A DNA stretch of 64,000 nucleotides from an uncultured Paracoccaceae bacterium (lineage in GTDB: Bacteria; Pseudomonadota; Alphaproteobacteria; Rhodobacterales; Rhodobacteraceae): contig CANKVU010000001.1 of the NCBI GenBank assembly GCA_947487205.1, forward strand, positions 372,001 to 436,000. Reading direction: 5' to 3'. The notes below the pieces were generated by a model. The model was not told where the DNA came from. It was given only the letters and a program-made list of their open reading frames with translations, and made no database searches. Numbering within the stretch: the stretch's first letter is position 1; each line of letters opens with the position of its first letter. A program made the position numbers and the translations under genes. Of this stretch, positions 18,465 through 26,455 are shown piece after piece.

Positions 18465-19475
18465 TCAGGCCCGCGCCGAACGGTCGCGGTCTTCCAGCTG
18501 CGCCATCACCTCGATCAGCCGCAGGCCGCGGACATGCGTGGGCGCGCTCTCCTGCCGGGCCGCGTCCACCAGGAACGCCGTCTCGGGCAGCGGCGGGGCG
18601 AAGATGACGGCCGATCGCGGCATCGCCACCGTCATCCCGGTGCGGCAGACCGACCAGCCCAGAAGCGCCGCCTTGCGCGCCCGTCCGGTCCGCCCGCGCG
18701 TGCCCACCGAATCGTAGCCGTTGCGCCGCACCGCCCCCCCGATCGCGGCATAGACGTGCCGGGCGGCGAAGATGCCCGGCCGCGCCGCCACGGGCAGGGC
18801 CGCGATGCCCGCCTCGGCCCGGTCATAGAGCCGGTCGGCCTCGGCCAGCAGGCAGCGGACCATGGCGCGCACCTCCGGATGGGCGGCGGGCGCCGCGAGG
18901 AAGGCGTCCGAGTCGATCCCCGACGCGGCCAGCCACTCCCCGGGCAGGTAGATCCGCCGCGCCCGCGCGTCCTCGCCCACGTCGCGGGCGATGTTGGTCA
19001 GCTGCATCGCCACGCCCAGGTCGCAGGCGCGGGCCAGCGCGTGGGCGTCGCGCACCCCCATCAGGACGCACATCATCGCCCCGACCGCCGAGGCCACCCG
19101 CGCCGAATAGTCGCGCAAGCCCGACAGCGTGTCGTACCGGCGGCCGAGCGCGTCCCAGGCCAGCCCCTCCAGGAGCGCCTCGGGCAGGGCCCGCGGCATT
19201 TCCCATTCCACCACGACGGCGGCGAAGGCCCGGTCCGCCGGCTGGTCGATGGGCGTGCCGCGATAGACGAGGTCCAGCCGGTCGCGCAGCCGCAGCACCG
19301 CATCGCGCTTGTCGACGCCCTCGTCCACCGCGTCGTCGGCCAGCCGGCAGAAGGCATAGAGCGCCATCGCCGGGTCGCGCACCCGGGCCGGCAGCAGCCT
19401 CGAGGCGGCGTGGAAGGACAGCGAGCCGTGGCGGATCGCCGCGCGGCAGGCCTCCATGTCGGCGGGCGCGATCAT
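18465..19475 (-). CDS. crtB: Phytoene synthase CrtB
   Basis: 336-residue prenyltransferase that condenses two geranylgeranyl diphosphates head-to-head to phytoene, the first committed carotenoid step. Both aspartate-rich substrate motifs are present: DDAVDE (about residue 46) and NIARDVGED (about 155), the latter followed by the family segment RRIYLPGEWL. Its ATG overlaps the crtI stop codon (ATGA), so translation is probably coupled. The last ~50 residues vary within the family. Expression should follow the PpsR-controlled crtI promoter. Confidence 0.97.
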   Translation of the reverse strand: MIAPADMEACRAAIRHGSLSFHAASRLLPARVRDPAMALYAFCRLADDAVDEGVDKRDAVLRLRDRLDLVYRGTPIDQPADRAFAAVVVEWEMPRALPEALLEGLAWDALGRRYDTLSGLRDYSARVASAVGAMMCVLMGVRDAHALARACDLGVAMQLTNIARDVGEDARARRIYLPGEWLAASGIDSDAFLAAPAAHPEVRAMVRCLLAEADRLYDRAEAGIAALPVAARPGIFAARHVYAAIGGAVRRNGYDSVGTRGRTGRARKAALLGWSVCRTGMTVAMPRSAVIFAPPLPETAFLVDAARQESAPTHVRGLRLIEVMAQLEDRDRSARA

Positions 19476-21001
19476 TCCGCCGCCATCCGTCCGGCCATGG
19501 GCCGCGCGGGCTCGGGCACGATCTTGCCCAGCACCTCGGCCGAGGACACGACGCCGGGCAGGCCGGCGCCCGGATGCGTTCCCGCCCCCACCAGGTACAG
19601 GCCCTGGGCCTCCTCGCTCACGTTGTGGGGCCGGAACCAGGCCGATTGCAGGATGCGCGGCTCGATGGAGAATCCGGACCCGTGCGAGCTCAGATAGCGA
19701 TCGCGGAAATCCTCGGGCGTCATCACGTGCTCCGCCGCGATCCGGTCGCGGAAGCCGGGGATCAGCGTCTCGAGCTGCGCCGCGACCTTCTCGCGGTAGC
19801 GCGGCTCCTCCGCCTGCCAGTCCACCACGTCGCGGTGGCCCAGATGCGGCACCGGCGACAGGGCATAGAAGGTGTCGTCCCCCTCCGGCGCGGCCGAGGG
19901 GTCCGTGACCGTCGGCCGGTGGACATAGAGGCTCATGTCGTCGCTCAGCTGCCCCTTGATGAAGATGTCCTCCACCAGCCCCTGGTAGCGGGGCCCGTTC
20001 AGGATCGTGTGGTGGCCCACATCCGGCCACATCCCGCGCGTGCCCTTCGTGCCGAAATACCAGACGTAAAGGCCCATGGACCAGCGCCGCCCGCCCATCT
20101 TCTTCGCCGTCCAGCGCTTCTTGCCCGGCAGGAGCGTGCCGTAGGTGTGCCCGGCATCGGCGTTCGACACCACGATGTCGGCCGCGATCTCGGCGTCGCC
20201 CAGCGCCACGCCGCGCACCGCCCCGCCCGGGCCGGTCAGGATCCTTTCCACCTCCATGCCATAGCGGACCTCGCCGCCCGCGGCGCGGATCGCGGCCACC
20301 ATCGCCTCGGCGATCGCCGCGACCCCGCCCATGGCGTAATGCACGCCGAATTCCTTCTCCAGATGGCTCACCAGGATATACATCGAGGTCACGTTGAACG
20401 GGTCGCCGCCGATGAAGAGCGGATGGAAGCTGAACGCCATCTGCAGCCGGGGGTCCTTGAACCGCCTTTTCGCATGGGCCGCCACCGACCGGTCGGCGCG
20501 GTAGCGCGCGAAGGCCGGCAGCGCCGCCGCCAAGTCGCGGATCCGGTGCATCGACCGCCGGCCCAGATCCTCGAATCCGAACCGGTAGCGCGCCGCGCTG
20601 TCCTCCAGGAACCGCTCGTAGCCCCGCGCATCCCCGGGGCAAAGCCGCGCCACCTCGGCCCGCATGGCGTCGGTGTCCTGGCGCGCGGTGAAGCGCGACC
20701 CGTCCGGCCAGCGGATCTCGTAGAACGGGTCGAGCCGGCGCAGGTCCACGTCCCGGTCGAAATCCCGCCCGCACTCCGCCCAGAGCTCGCGAAAAAGTTG
20801 CGGCACGGTCACGATGGTGGGGCCGAGATCGAACCGGTAGCCGTCGCGCCAGATCGCCGATCCGCGCCCGCCCGGGCCGTCCAGCCGCTCCAGCACCGTC
20901 ACCGCATAGCCCTTGGCCAAGAGCCGCATCGCCGCCGCGAGACCGCCCAGCCCGGCACCGATCACCACCGCGTGGCTCGGCCCTGTCGATGTGCTCTTCA
21001 T
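19472..21001 (-). CDS. crtI: Phytoene desaturase CrtI
   Basis: 509-residue FAD-dependent desaturase that converts phytoene to neurosporene or lycopene; the product depends on the number of steps. The N-terminal dinucleotide-binding motif VIGAGLGGLAAAMRL (residues 12-26) is followed by the CrtI-specific segment around DLGPTIVTVPQLF. The C-terminal FAD signature region GAGTHPGAGLPGVV is intact. No Shine-Dalgarno sequence precedes the ATG (the bases before it are CGTTCCCCC). A -35/-10 pair just upstream predicts a transcript starting at or within a base or two of the ATG, so a leaderless message is likely. A PpsR box (21018-21035) overlaps that promoter. Confidence 0.97.
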   Translation of the reverse strand: MKSTSTGPSHAVVIGAGLGGLAAAMRLLAKGYAVTVLERLDGPGGRGSAIWRDGYRFDLGPTIVTVPQLFRELWAECGRDFDRDVDLRRLDPFYEIRWPDGSRFTARQDTDAMRAEVARLCPGDARGYERFLEDSAARYRFGFEDLGRRSMHRIRDLAAALPAFARYRADRSVAAHAKRRFKDPRLQMAFSFHPLFIGGDPFNVTSMYILVSHLEKEFGVHYAMGGVAAIAEAMVAAIRAAGGEVRYGMEVERILTGPGGAVRGVALGDAEIAADIVVSNADAGHTYGTLLPGKKRWTAKKMGGRRWSMGLYVWYFGTKGTRGMWPDVGHHTILNGPRYQGLVEDIFIKGQLSDDMSLYVHRPTVTDPSAAPEGDDTFYALSPVPHLGHRDVVDWQAEEPRYREKVAAQLETLIPGFRDRIAAEHVMTPEDFRDRYLSSHGSGFSIEPRILQSAWFRPHNVSEEAQGLYLVGAGTHPGAGLPGVVSSAEVLGKIVPEPARPMAGRMAAE

Positions 21002-21007
21002 GGGGGA

Positions 21008-21036
21008 ACGCTAGCAGTGTCCATCTGACCTGACAA
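21008..21036 (-). promoter_or_regulatory. Candidate crtI promoter, leaderless geometry
   Basis: On the minus strand, TTGTCA (21036-21031) and TAGCGT (21013-21008) are separated by 17 bases, and only six bases (TCCCCC) lie between the -10 and the crtI ATG. The -35 element lies largely inside the PpsR box at 21018-21035, so repressor binding would block polymerase directly. Confidence 0.5.
21018..21035. promoter_or_regulatory. PpsR/CrtJ box 1, crtI-crtA region
   Basis: A perfect TGT-N12-ACA palindrome, the established binding site of the redox/light repressor PpsR (CrtJ), lies 17 bases upstream of crtI. It covers the proposed -35 of crtI. Its start is exactly 54 bases from that of box 2. Confidence 0.85.
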
Positions 21037-21071
21037 TTCGCCGCGACGCCCTTTCCATGGCGCCGCAACGC

Positions 21072-21089
21072 TGTCAGACTTCGTTGACA
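21072..21089. promoter_or_regulatory. PpsR/CrtJ box 2, crtI-crtA region
   Basis: A second perfect TGT-N12-ACA box. Its right half is TTGACA (21084-21089), a perfect -35 sequence for rightward transcription of crtA, but no good -10 follows at the usual distance. It shares the string TTCGTTGACAG with the corresponding box before ppaA. Confidence 0.85.
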
Positions 21090-21110
21090 GACCGGACAGG
21101 AGGATGGGTC

Positions 21111-21812
21111 ATCCAGACCGTCTCGCTCAGCGTGCACAGGTTCGACCGGCGGCGCGACCGGCTCTGGGCGCTCGGCCAGATGGCGCTCGCGCGCCGCGAT
21201 TTCGCCGCCATGGACGGCTGCACCTTCTGGCGGCTCTGCGGCTCGGGAACCGGCGAGGGCTTCACCCCCCGCCCCAACCCCGCCGTGTGGGCGATCCTGG
21301 CGGTCTGGTCCGATCCCTGCACCGCCCGCGACCGCGTGGCCCATGCCCCCGTCTATCGCCGCTGGTGCGACCGCGCGACGGAATGCTGGACGCTCTTTCT
21401 CTCGCCGATCTCGGCGCGCGGCGCCTGGGGCGGACGGACCCCCTTCGCCCCCGGGCCGGGCGGGCCCGGCCCCGTCGCCTCGCTGACCCGGGCGCGGATC
21501 CGGGTGCGGGACATGGGCCGCTTCTGGCAACGCGAACCGGCCGTCTCCGCCCGGATCGGCGCCGATCCCGAGGTGCTGTTCAAGATCGGCATCGGCGAGA
21601 TCCCGTGGCGCAACCAGGTCACCTTCTCGGTCTGGCCGGACGCCCATGCCATGGCCCGCTTCGCGCGCACCGGCGCTCATGCCGAGGCGGTCCGCGCCGT
21701 CCGCGCCGGCGACTGGTTCTCCGAGGAACTCTATGCCCGCTTCCGCGTCACCGGCGAATCGGGTGCCTGGACCGGAATTCCCCGACTGGCACCCACAGCC
21801 GAGGCCGCATGA
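21111..21812 (+). CDS. crtA: Spheroidene monooxygenase CrtA, start codon uncertain
   Basis: About 233 residues. CrtA adds the 2-keto group to spheroidene, giving spheroidenone, a carotenoid of oxygen-exposed cells. Family features seen: the opening beta strand TVSLSVHRF, LWALGQMALARRDF, TFWRLCGSGTGEGFTP followed by NPAVWAILAVW, and later FKIGIGEIPWRNQVTFSVW. The family N-terminus should begin about two residues before TVSLS, where the codon is ATC (21111-21113), not ATG. GGAGG at 21099-21103 is spaced ideally (7 bases) for that ATC. The only canonical in-frame starts upstream are TTG 21084 and ATG 21057, both in or before the PpsR box and without Shine-Dalgarno sequences. GTG 21132 would remove part of the first strand. 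The stop overlaps the bchI start (ATGA). Confidence 0.85.
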   Translation: MQTVSLSVHRFDRRRDRLWALGQMALARRDFAAMDGCTFWRLCGSGTGEGFTPRPNPAVWAILAVWSDPCTARDRVAHAPVYRRWCDRATECWTLFLSPISARGAWGGRTPFAPGPGGPGPVASLTRARIRVRDMGRFWQREPAVSARIGADPEVLFKIGIGEIPWRNQVTFSVWPDAHAMARFARTGAHAEAVRAVRAGDWFSEELYARFRVTGESGAWTGIPRLAPTAEAA

Positions 21813-22837
21813 TCCCCCGCCCCTTCCCCTTCACCGCCATCGTCGGCCAGGACGACATGACCCGCGCCATGGTGCTGACCGCCATCGACCCGGGGATCGG
21901 CGGCGTCCTCGTCATGGGCGACCGCGGCACCGGCAAGTCCACCGCCGTGCGCGCGCTGGCCCACCTCCTGCCCCCCATCCGCGCGGTCGCCGGCTGCCCG
22001 GTGAACTCCGCCCGCCGCGCCGACATCCCCGACTGGGCGCGGGTCGAGGACACCCGCCTCGTCTCCCGCCCGACGCCGGTCGTGGACCTGCCGCTCGGCG
22101 CCGGCGAGGACCGCGTGACCGGCGCGCTCGACATCGAACGCGCGCTGACGATGGGGGAAAAGGCGTTCCAGCCCGGCCTCCTGGCCCGCGCCAATCGCGG
22201 CTACCTCTACATCGACGAGGTGAACCTGCTCGAGGACCACCTCGTGGACCTCCTCCTCGACGTGGCGCAATCGGGCGAGAACGTGGTGGAGCGCGAGGGC
22301 CTGTCGATCCGCCATCCCGCCCGCTTCGTCCTCGTGGGCTCCGGCAACCCCGAGGAGGGCGAGCTGCGCCCCCAGCTCCTCGACCGGTTCGGCCTGATGG
22401 TGGACGTGACCTCCCCGTCGGACGTGGAGACCCGGATCGAGGTGATCCGCCGCCGCGATGCCTTCGAGCGCGACCGCGCCGCCTTCCTGCGCGGCTGGAA
22501 ACCGGCCGAGACGGCCTTGCGCCGCGACATCCTCGCCGCCCGCAAGCGGCTGCCCGGCGTCGTCACGCCCGAGGCGGCGCTCCGCGACTGCGCCGAGCTG
22601 TGCCTGGCGCTCGGCTCCGACGGCCTCCGGGGCGAGCTGACGCTGCTCCGCACGGCCCGCGCGATGGCCGCGCTCGACGGGTCGGGGGAACTCGGCCGCG
22701 ACCATCTCCGGCGCGTGGCCCCCATGGCGCTGCAGCACCGGCTGCGCCGCGACCCGATGGACGAATCGGGCTCCACCACCCGCGTCGCCCGGATCGTGGA
22801 GGAGGTCTTCGGCGCCGTTCCCGCGGCCGCCGAATGA
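21809..22837 (+). CDS. bchI: Magnesium chelatase ATPase subunit BchI
   Basis: 342-residue AAA+ ATPase that, with BchD, forms the motor complex driving Mg insertion into protoporphyrin IX by BchH. Walker A GDRGTGKST lies near residues 36-44 and Walker B LYIDEVNLL near 132-140. The family-typical insert CPVNSARRADIPDW and the arginine-bearing segment GNPEEGELRPQLLDRFGL are intact. The ATG overlaps the crtA stop, and its own stop overlaps the bchD start, so crtA-bchI-bchD-bchO is one coupled unit. The frame happens to be open upstream through crtA, but the ATG at 21809 gives the correct family N-terminus. Confidence 0.98.
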   Translation: MIPRPFPFTAIVGQDDMTRAMVLTAIDPGIGGVLVMGDRGTGKSTAVRALAHLLPPIRAVAGCPVNSARRADIPDWARVEDTRLVSRPTPVVDLPLGAGEDRVTGALDIERALTMGEKAFQPGLLARANRGYLYIDEVNLLEDHLVDLLLDVAQSGENVVEREGLSIRHPARFVLVGSGNPEEGELRPQLLDRFGLMVDVTSPSDVETRIEVIRRRDAFERDRAAFLRGWKPAETALRRDILAARKRLPGVVTPEAALRDCAELCLALGSDGLRGELTLLRTARAMAALDGSGELGRDHLRRVAPMALQHRLRRDPMDESGSTTRVARIVEEVFGAVPAAAE

Positions 22838-24438
22838 CCCCCTGGGCGCGCGCGGCCATGGCCTGCGACCTCTTGTGCGTCGCTGGGGGCGAGCTGGGCG
22901 GGCTCTGGCTCCGCGCCCGGCCCGGCCCGGCACGCGACACGGCGCTGGCCCGCCTCGCCCCGCTCGACGCCCGCCGCTGCCCGCCCGGCGCCTCCGACGC
23001 CGCGCTCTTCGGCGGTCTCGACATGGCCGAGGCGCTGGCCACCGGCCGCCTCGTCACCCGCCCGGGCCTTCTCGACACCGCGCCCGCGCTCCTGCTGCCC
23101 ATGGCCGAACGCGGCGCGCCCGGTCTCGCCGGCCGCCTCGCCGCGGCGCGCGACGCCGGCGGCCCCGTGCTCGTCGCCCTCGACGAGGGCCTCGGGGACG
23201 AGGCGCCGCCTCTGGCCCTGACCGAACGGCTGGGCCTCTTCGCCGCGCTCGACGGCATCGGACTGGCCGATCTCGACGCCGCCTCCCCCGACCTCGCCGC
23301 CGCCCGCGCCGCCTATGCCTCCGTCACCGTCCCCGACGCCCTGCGCGACGCCCTGGTGGCCAGTGCCGCCGCGCTCGGCATCGCCACGCTGCGCGCGCCG
23401 CGCTTCGCCCTGGCCGCAGCCCGCGCCGCCGCGGCGCTGGCCGGGCGGGCGCGGGCCACGGAAGAGGACGCCCGGCTCGCCGCCGAACTCTGCCTCGCCC
23501 ATCGCGGCACGCCCCCGGCGGAGGACCAGCCCGAGGCGCCGCCGCCCGACGCCCCCCCGCCCGAGCCGCCCGAGGGCGCGGGCGGCCCGGCGGACGCCGA
23601 CCGGCTGGTGGAGGCCGCGCGCGCCGCCCTGCCCCCCGGTCTCCTGGCCCGGCTGGCGGCCGCCCGCGCGGCCCGCGGCCCGGCCGCCTCCGGCGCGGGC
23701 GGGCGCACCCGCGGCACCACGCGCGGACGCCCCCTTCCGGCACGTCCCGGCCGGCCCGAGAACGGGCGCATCGACGCCGCCGCCACGCTCCGCGCCGCGG
23801 CGCCGTGGCAGGGCCTGCGCCGCCGCGCCGCGCCGGACGATCCCCGCCGCCTGCTCCTGCGCCCCGCCGACATCCACCTGAAGCGAACCGAGCGGCGGAC
23901 CGAACGGCTGGTGATCTTCGCGGTCGATGCCTCGGGCTCGGCGGCCATGGCCCGCATGGCCGAGGCCAAGGGCGCGATCGAGAGCCTGCTGTCCCAGAGC
24001 TACGCCGCCCGCGACCGCGTCGCCCTCGTCGCCTTCCGACGGGAGGACGCCGAGGTGCTGCTGCCGCCCACCCGGTCCCTCACCCAGTCGCGCAAGCGCC
24101 TGCAGGCCCTTCCGGGGGGCGGCGGCACGCCGCTCGCCGCCGCCCTCGCCGCCGCGGGCGATCTCGCCACCCGCGCCCGGCGCGACGGCCTCACGCCCAG
24201 CCTGATCCTGCTGACCGACGGGCGGGCCAACATCGCGCTCGACGGCACCGCCAACCGCGCCCGCGCGGCCGCGGATGCCACCCTCCTCGCCCGCGCGCTC
24301 GCGCTGCCGGCCCTCGTCATCGACACCGGCACGCGGCCGAACCCGAACCTCCGCGAGCTCGCGCAGGCCCTCGACGCGCCGCTGATCTCCCTGCCCCGGT
24401 CGGGCATGGCGGCGGCCCTGGCCGAAATACCCCGGTGA
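22834..24438 (+). CDS. bchD: Magnesium chelatase subunit BchD
   Basis: 534-residue partner of BchI. The N-terminal AAA+-like domain has no Walker A, as usual for BchD. A Pro/Glu-rich acidic linker follows (about residues 230-260, rich in PPP and PEPP). The C-terminal von Willebrand A domain carries a MIDAS motif (DASGSAAMARM, about residue 365) and the TDGRANIAL segment, and it docks BchI and BchH. Length is slightly below other Rhodobacteraceae BchD proteins as I recall them. The start overlaps the bchI stop (ATGA). Confidence 0.97.
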   Translation: MTPWARAAMACDLLCVAGGELGGLWLRARPGPARDTALARLAPLDARRCPPGASDAALFGGLDMAEALATGRLVTRPGLLDTAPALLLPMAERGAPGLAGRLAAARDAGGPVLVALDEGLGDEAPPLALTERLGLFAALDGIGLADLDAASPDLAAARAAYASVTVPDALRDALVASAAALGIATLRAPRFALAAARAAAALAGRARATEEDARLAAELCLAHRGTPPAEDQPEAPPPDAPPPEPPEGAGGPADADRLVEAARAALPPGLLARLAAARAARGPAASGAGGRTRGTTRGRPLPARPGRPENGRIDAAATLRAAAPWQGLRRRAAPDDPRRLLLRPADIHLKRTERRTERLVIFAVDASGSAAMARMAEAKGAIESLLSQSYAARDRVALVAFRREDAEVLLPPTRSLTQSRKRLQALPGGGGTPLAAALAAAGDLATRARRDGLTPSLILLTDGRANIALDGTANRARAAADATLLARALALPALVIDTGTRPNPNLRELAQALDAPLISLPRSGMAAALAEIPR

Positions 24439-25289
24439 TGGACTGGTCCCGCGACGGCGCCGACTGGCCCAATCACGGCGCCTCCCGCTTCGTGGAAAGC
24501 CGCCCCCACCGCTGGCACGTCCAGGTGGCGGGCACGGGCCCCGCGATCCTGCTGATCCACGGCACCGGCGCCGCGACCCATTCCTGGCGCGACATCCTGC
24601 CGCTCCTGGCCCGCACCCACCGCGTCATCGCGCCGGACCTTCCCGGCCACGGCTTCACCCGGCTGGGCAGCCGGCGCCGCTCCTCCCTGCCCGCCATGGC
24701 CGAGGATCTCTGGACCCTCTGCGACACGTTGGGAGAACGCCCCACCGTCCTAGCGGGACATTCCGCCGGCGCAGCCATCGCCCTGACCATGGAACGGATG
24801 CGACCGGGGGCGGAACGGATCGTGGGCCTGAACGCCGCACTCGGCAGCTTCGACGGGCCGGCGGCCTGGCTCTTCCCGTCGATGGCCCGCGCGCTCGCGG
24901 CGATGCCCCTGGTCCCCATCGCGGTGTCCGGCCTCCTGGCGGCCACCGGCGGCAGCGACCAGATCCTGCACTCGACGGGGTCGCGGATCGACGCGACGGG
25001 GCGGCGGCTCTATCGCCGGCTGGTGCAGGCCCCGTCCCACGTGGAGGGCGCGCTGGAAATGATGGCGCAATGGTCCACCCGGTCGGTCGGCGACGCCCTG
25101 CCGGGGATCGCGGCGCCCGTCCGCCTCCTGACGGGGGAGCGGGACAAGGCCGTCCCGCCCGGCGTGTCGCACGAGGCCGCGGCCCGACTTCCCGACGGGC
25201 GGGTCGTGTCGCTGGGCGCGCTCGGTCACCTCGCCCACGAGGAGGCGCCGGAGGCCGCCGCCGATCTGATCCGCGCCGACGCGGACTGA
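24438..25289 (+). CDS. bchO: Magnesium-chelatase-associated alpha/beta hydrolase BchO
   Basis: 283-residue alpha/beta-hydrolase fold protein conserved in bchIDO operons; its precise role in bacteriochlorophyll synthesis is not known. The oxyanion-hole strand LLIHGTGAATHSW, the nucleophile elbow GHSAGAA (Ser about residue 111), an Asp in TGERDKAVPP and the His in LGHLAHEE make up a complete catalytic set. The start ATG 24438 abuts the bchD stop; a GTG three bases earlier (overlapping it as GTGA) is equally possible. It is the last gene of the crtA-bchIDO unit and is followed by a strong hairpin. Confidence 0.93.
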   Translation: MDWSRDGADWPNHGASRFVESRPHRWHVQVAGTGPAILLIHGTGAATHSWRDILPLLARTHRVIAPDLPGHGFTRLGSRRRSSLPAMAEDLWTLCDTLGERPTVLAGHSAGAAIALTMERMRPGAERIVGLNAALGSFDGPAAWLFPSMARALAAMPLVPIAVSGLLAATGGSDQILHSTGSRIDATGRRLYRRLVQAPSHVEGALEMMAQWSTRSVGDALPGIAAPVRLLTGERDKAVPPGVSHEAAARLPDGRVVSLGALGHLAHEEAPEAAADLIRADAD

Positions 25290-25307
25290 GTCCGCGAAAA
25301 ACCACGA

Positions 25308-25332
25308 GCCGGCCGGGGATGTCCCGGCCGGC
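25308..25332. terminator. Bidirectional terminator between bchO and flgI
   Basis: GCCGGCCGGG (25308-25317) and CCCGGCCGGC (25323-25332) form a 10-base-pair stem with a 5-base loop between two converging genes. On the leftward (flgI) strand a TTTTT run follows 8 bases later. It marks the border between pigment and flagellar genes. Confidence 0.65.
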
Positions 25333-25354
25333 CCGCCATACTCGTTACCGACCC

Positions 25355-26455
25355 CTACTGGACCACGAAATCGGCGTGGAGCGCGCCCGCGGCCTTGATG
25401 CTCTTGAGGATGTCGATCATGTCGCGCGGCGCCACGCCGAGCGCGTTCAGCCCCGTCACCACGTCCGAAAGGGACGCCGTCTCGGGCACCTCGGCCAGGC
25501 CGATCCCGGGCTCCTGCTCGATTTCGGCGTTGGTGCGGGGTACCACGACCGTCTCGCCGTCGGCGAAGGGGTTCGGCTGCACGACGATCGGCGCCTCCTC
25601 GACCCGCAGCGTCAGGCCGCCCTGGCTGACCGCGACGCGGCTGATGCGGACATCCTCTCCCATCACGATGGTTCCCGAGCGCTGGTCGACCACGACACGG
25701 GCGCGGCGCTCCGGCTCCACGGTGATGTTCTCGATCTGCGACAGGGCATGGGCGGGCGAGGCGGCGGCGGTCGCGAGGATGTCCACCGACACCGTTCCGG
25801 CGTCGATCATCCGGGCCACGGGGCGGTTCATCGACCCGTTGATGGCCTGCTCGATCCGCGCGGCGGTGGTGAAGTCCGGCGACCGCAGCGCCAGCCGCAC
25901 GACCTCGAGTCCGGCGAAGTCGAAATCGATCTCCCGCTCCACCCGCCCGCCGGAGGGGATCGACCCGGCGGTCGGCACCCCTTGCGTGACCGAGGCCGCG
26001 ATCCCCTCGGCCGAGACGCCGCCGGCGATCACCGTGCCCTGGGCCACCGCATAGACCTGCCCGTCCGCGGCGTTGAGCGGCGTCATGACCAGCGTCCCCC
26101 CGAGCAGGGAATCGGCGTCGCCGATGGCCGACACGGTGATGTCGATCCGGCTCCCCGCGCGCGAGAACGGCGGCAGGTCGGCGGTGACGAGCACCGCGGC
26201 GACGTTCTGGGGACGGAGCTGCTCGCCGCTGACATTGACGCCCAGGCGTTCCAGGATCGTCGACATGATCTCCTCGGTGAAGGGCGAATTCCTCAGGCCG
26301 TCGCCGGTGCCGTTCAGGCCGACCACCAGGCCGTAGCCCACCAGGTCGTTGCCCCGCACGCCGTCGAACTCCACCAGGTCCTTGATCCGGACCTGCCCGG
26401 CCTGGGCCACGGCCCCGGTCAGCACCAGAGCGAGCGTCAGAAGGACCCGGATCAT
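25355..26455 (-). CDS. flgI: Flagellar basal-body P-ring protein FlgI
   Basis: 366-residue periplasmic protein forming the P ring around the flagellar rod in the peptidoglycan layer. A Sec signal peptide (residues 1-19, ending AQA) is followed by the family opening VRIKDLVEFDGVRGNDLVGYGLVVGLNGTGD. The C-terminus matches: LNALGVAPRDMIDILKSIKAAGALHA. Length is typical. Its ATG overlaps the flgL stop by 4 bases, so it is the last gene of the motB-flgE-flgK-flgL-flgI unit. Confidence 0.97.
   Translation of the reverse strand: MIRVLLTLALVLTGAVAQAGQVRIKDLVEFDGVRGNDLVGYGLVVGLNGTGDGLRNSPFTEEIMSTILERLGVNVSGEQLRPQNVAAVLVTADLPPFSRAGSRIDITVSAIGDADSLLGGTLVMTPLNAADGQVYAVAQGTVIAGGVSAEGIAASVTQGVPTAGSIPSGGRVEREIDFDFAGLEVVRLALRSPDFTTAARIEQAINGSMNRPVARMIDAGTVSVDILATAAASPAHALSQIENITVEPERRARVVVDQRSGTIVMGEDVRISRVAVSQGGLTLRVEEAPIVVQPNPFADGETVVVPRTNAEIEQEPGIGLAEVPETASLSDVVTGLNALGVAPRDMIDILKSIKAAGALHADFVVQ

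Noticed and set aside
24424-24436. AAATACCCCGG at the end of bchD as a third REP-like copy
   Set aside because: Only the short core matches, there is no hairpin, and similar cores arise by chance in coding sequence, as in mutY near 53646 where they encode the conserved EYF residues.
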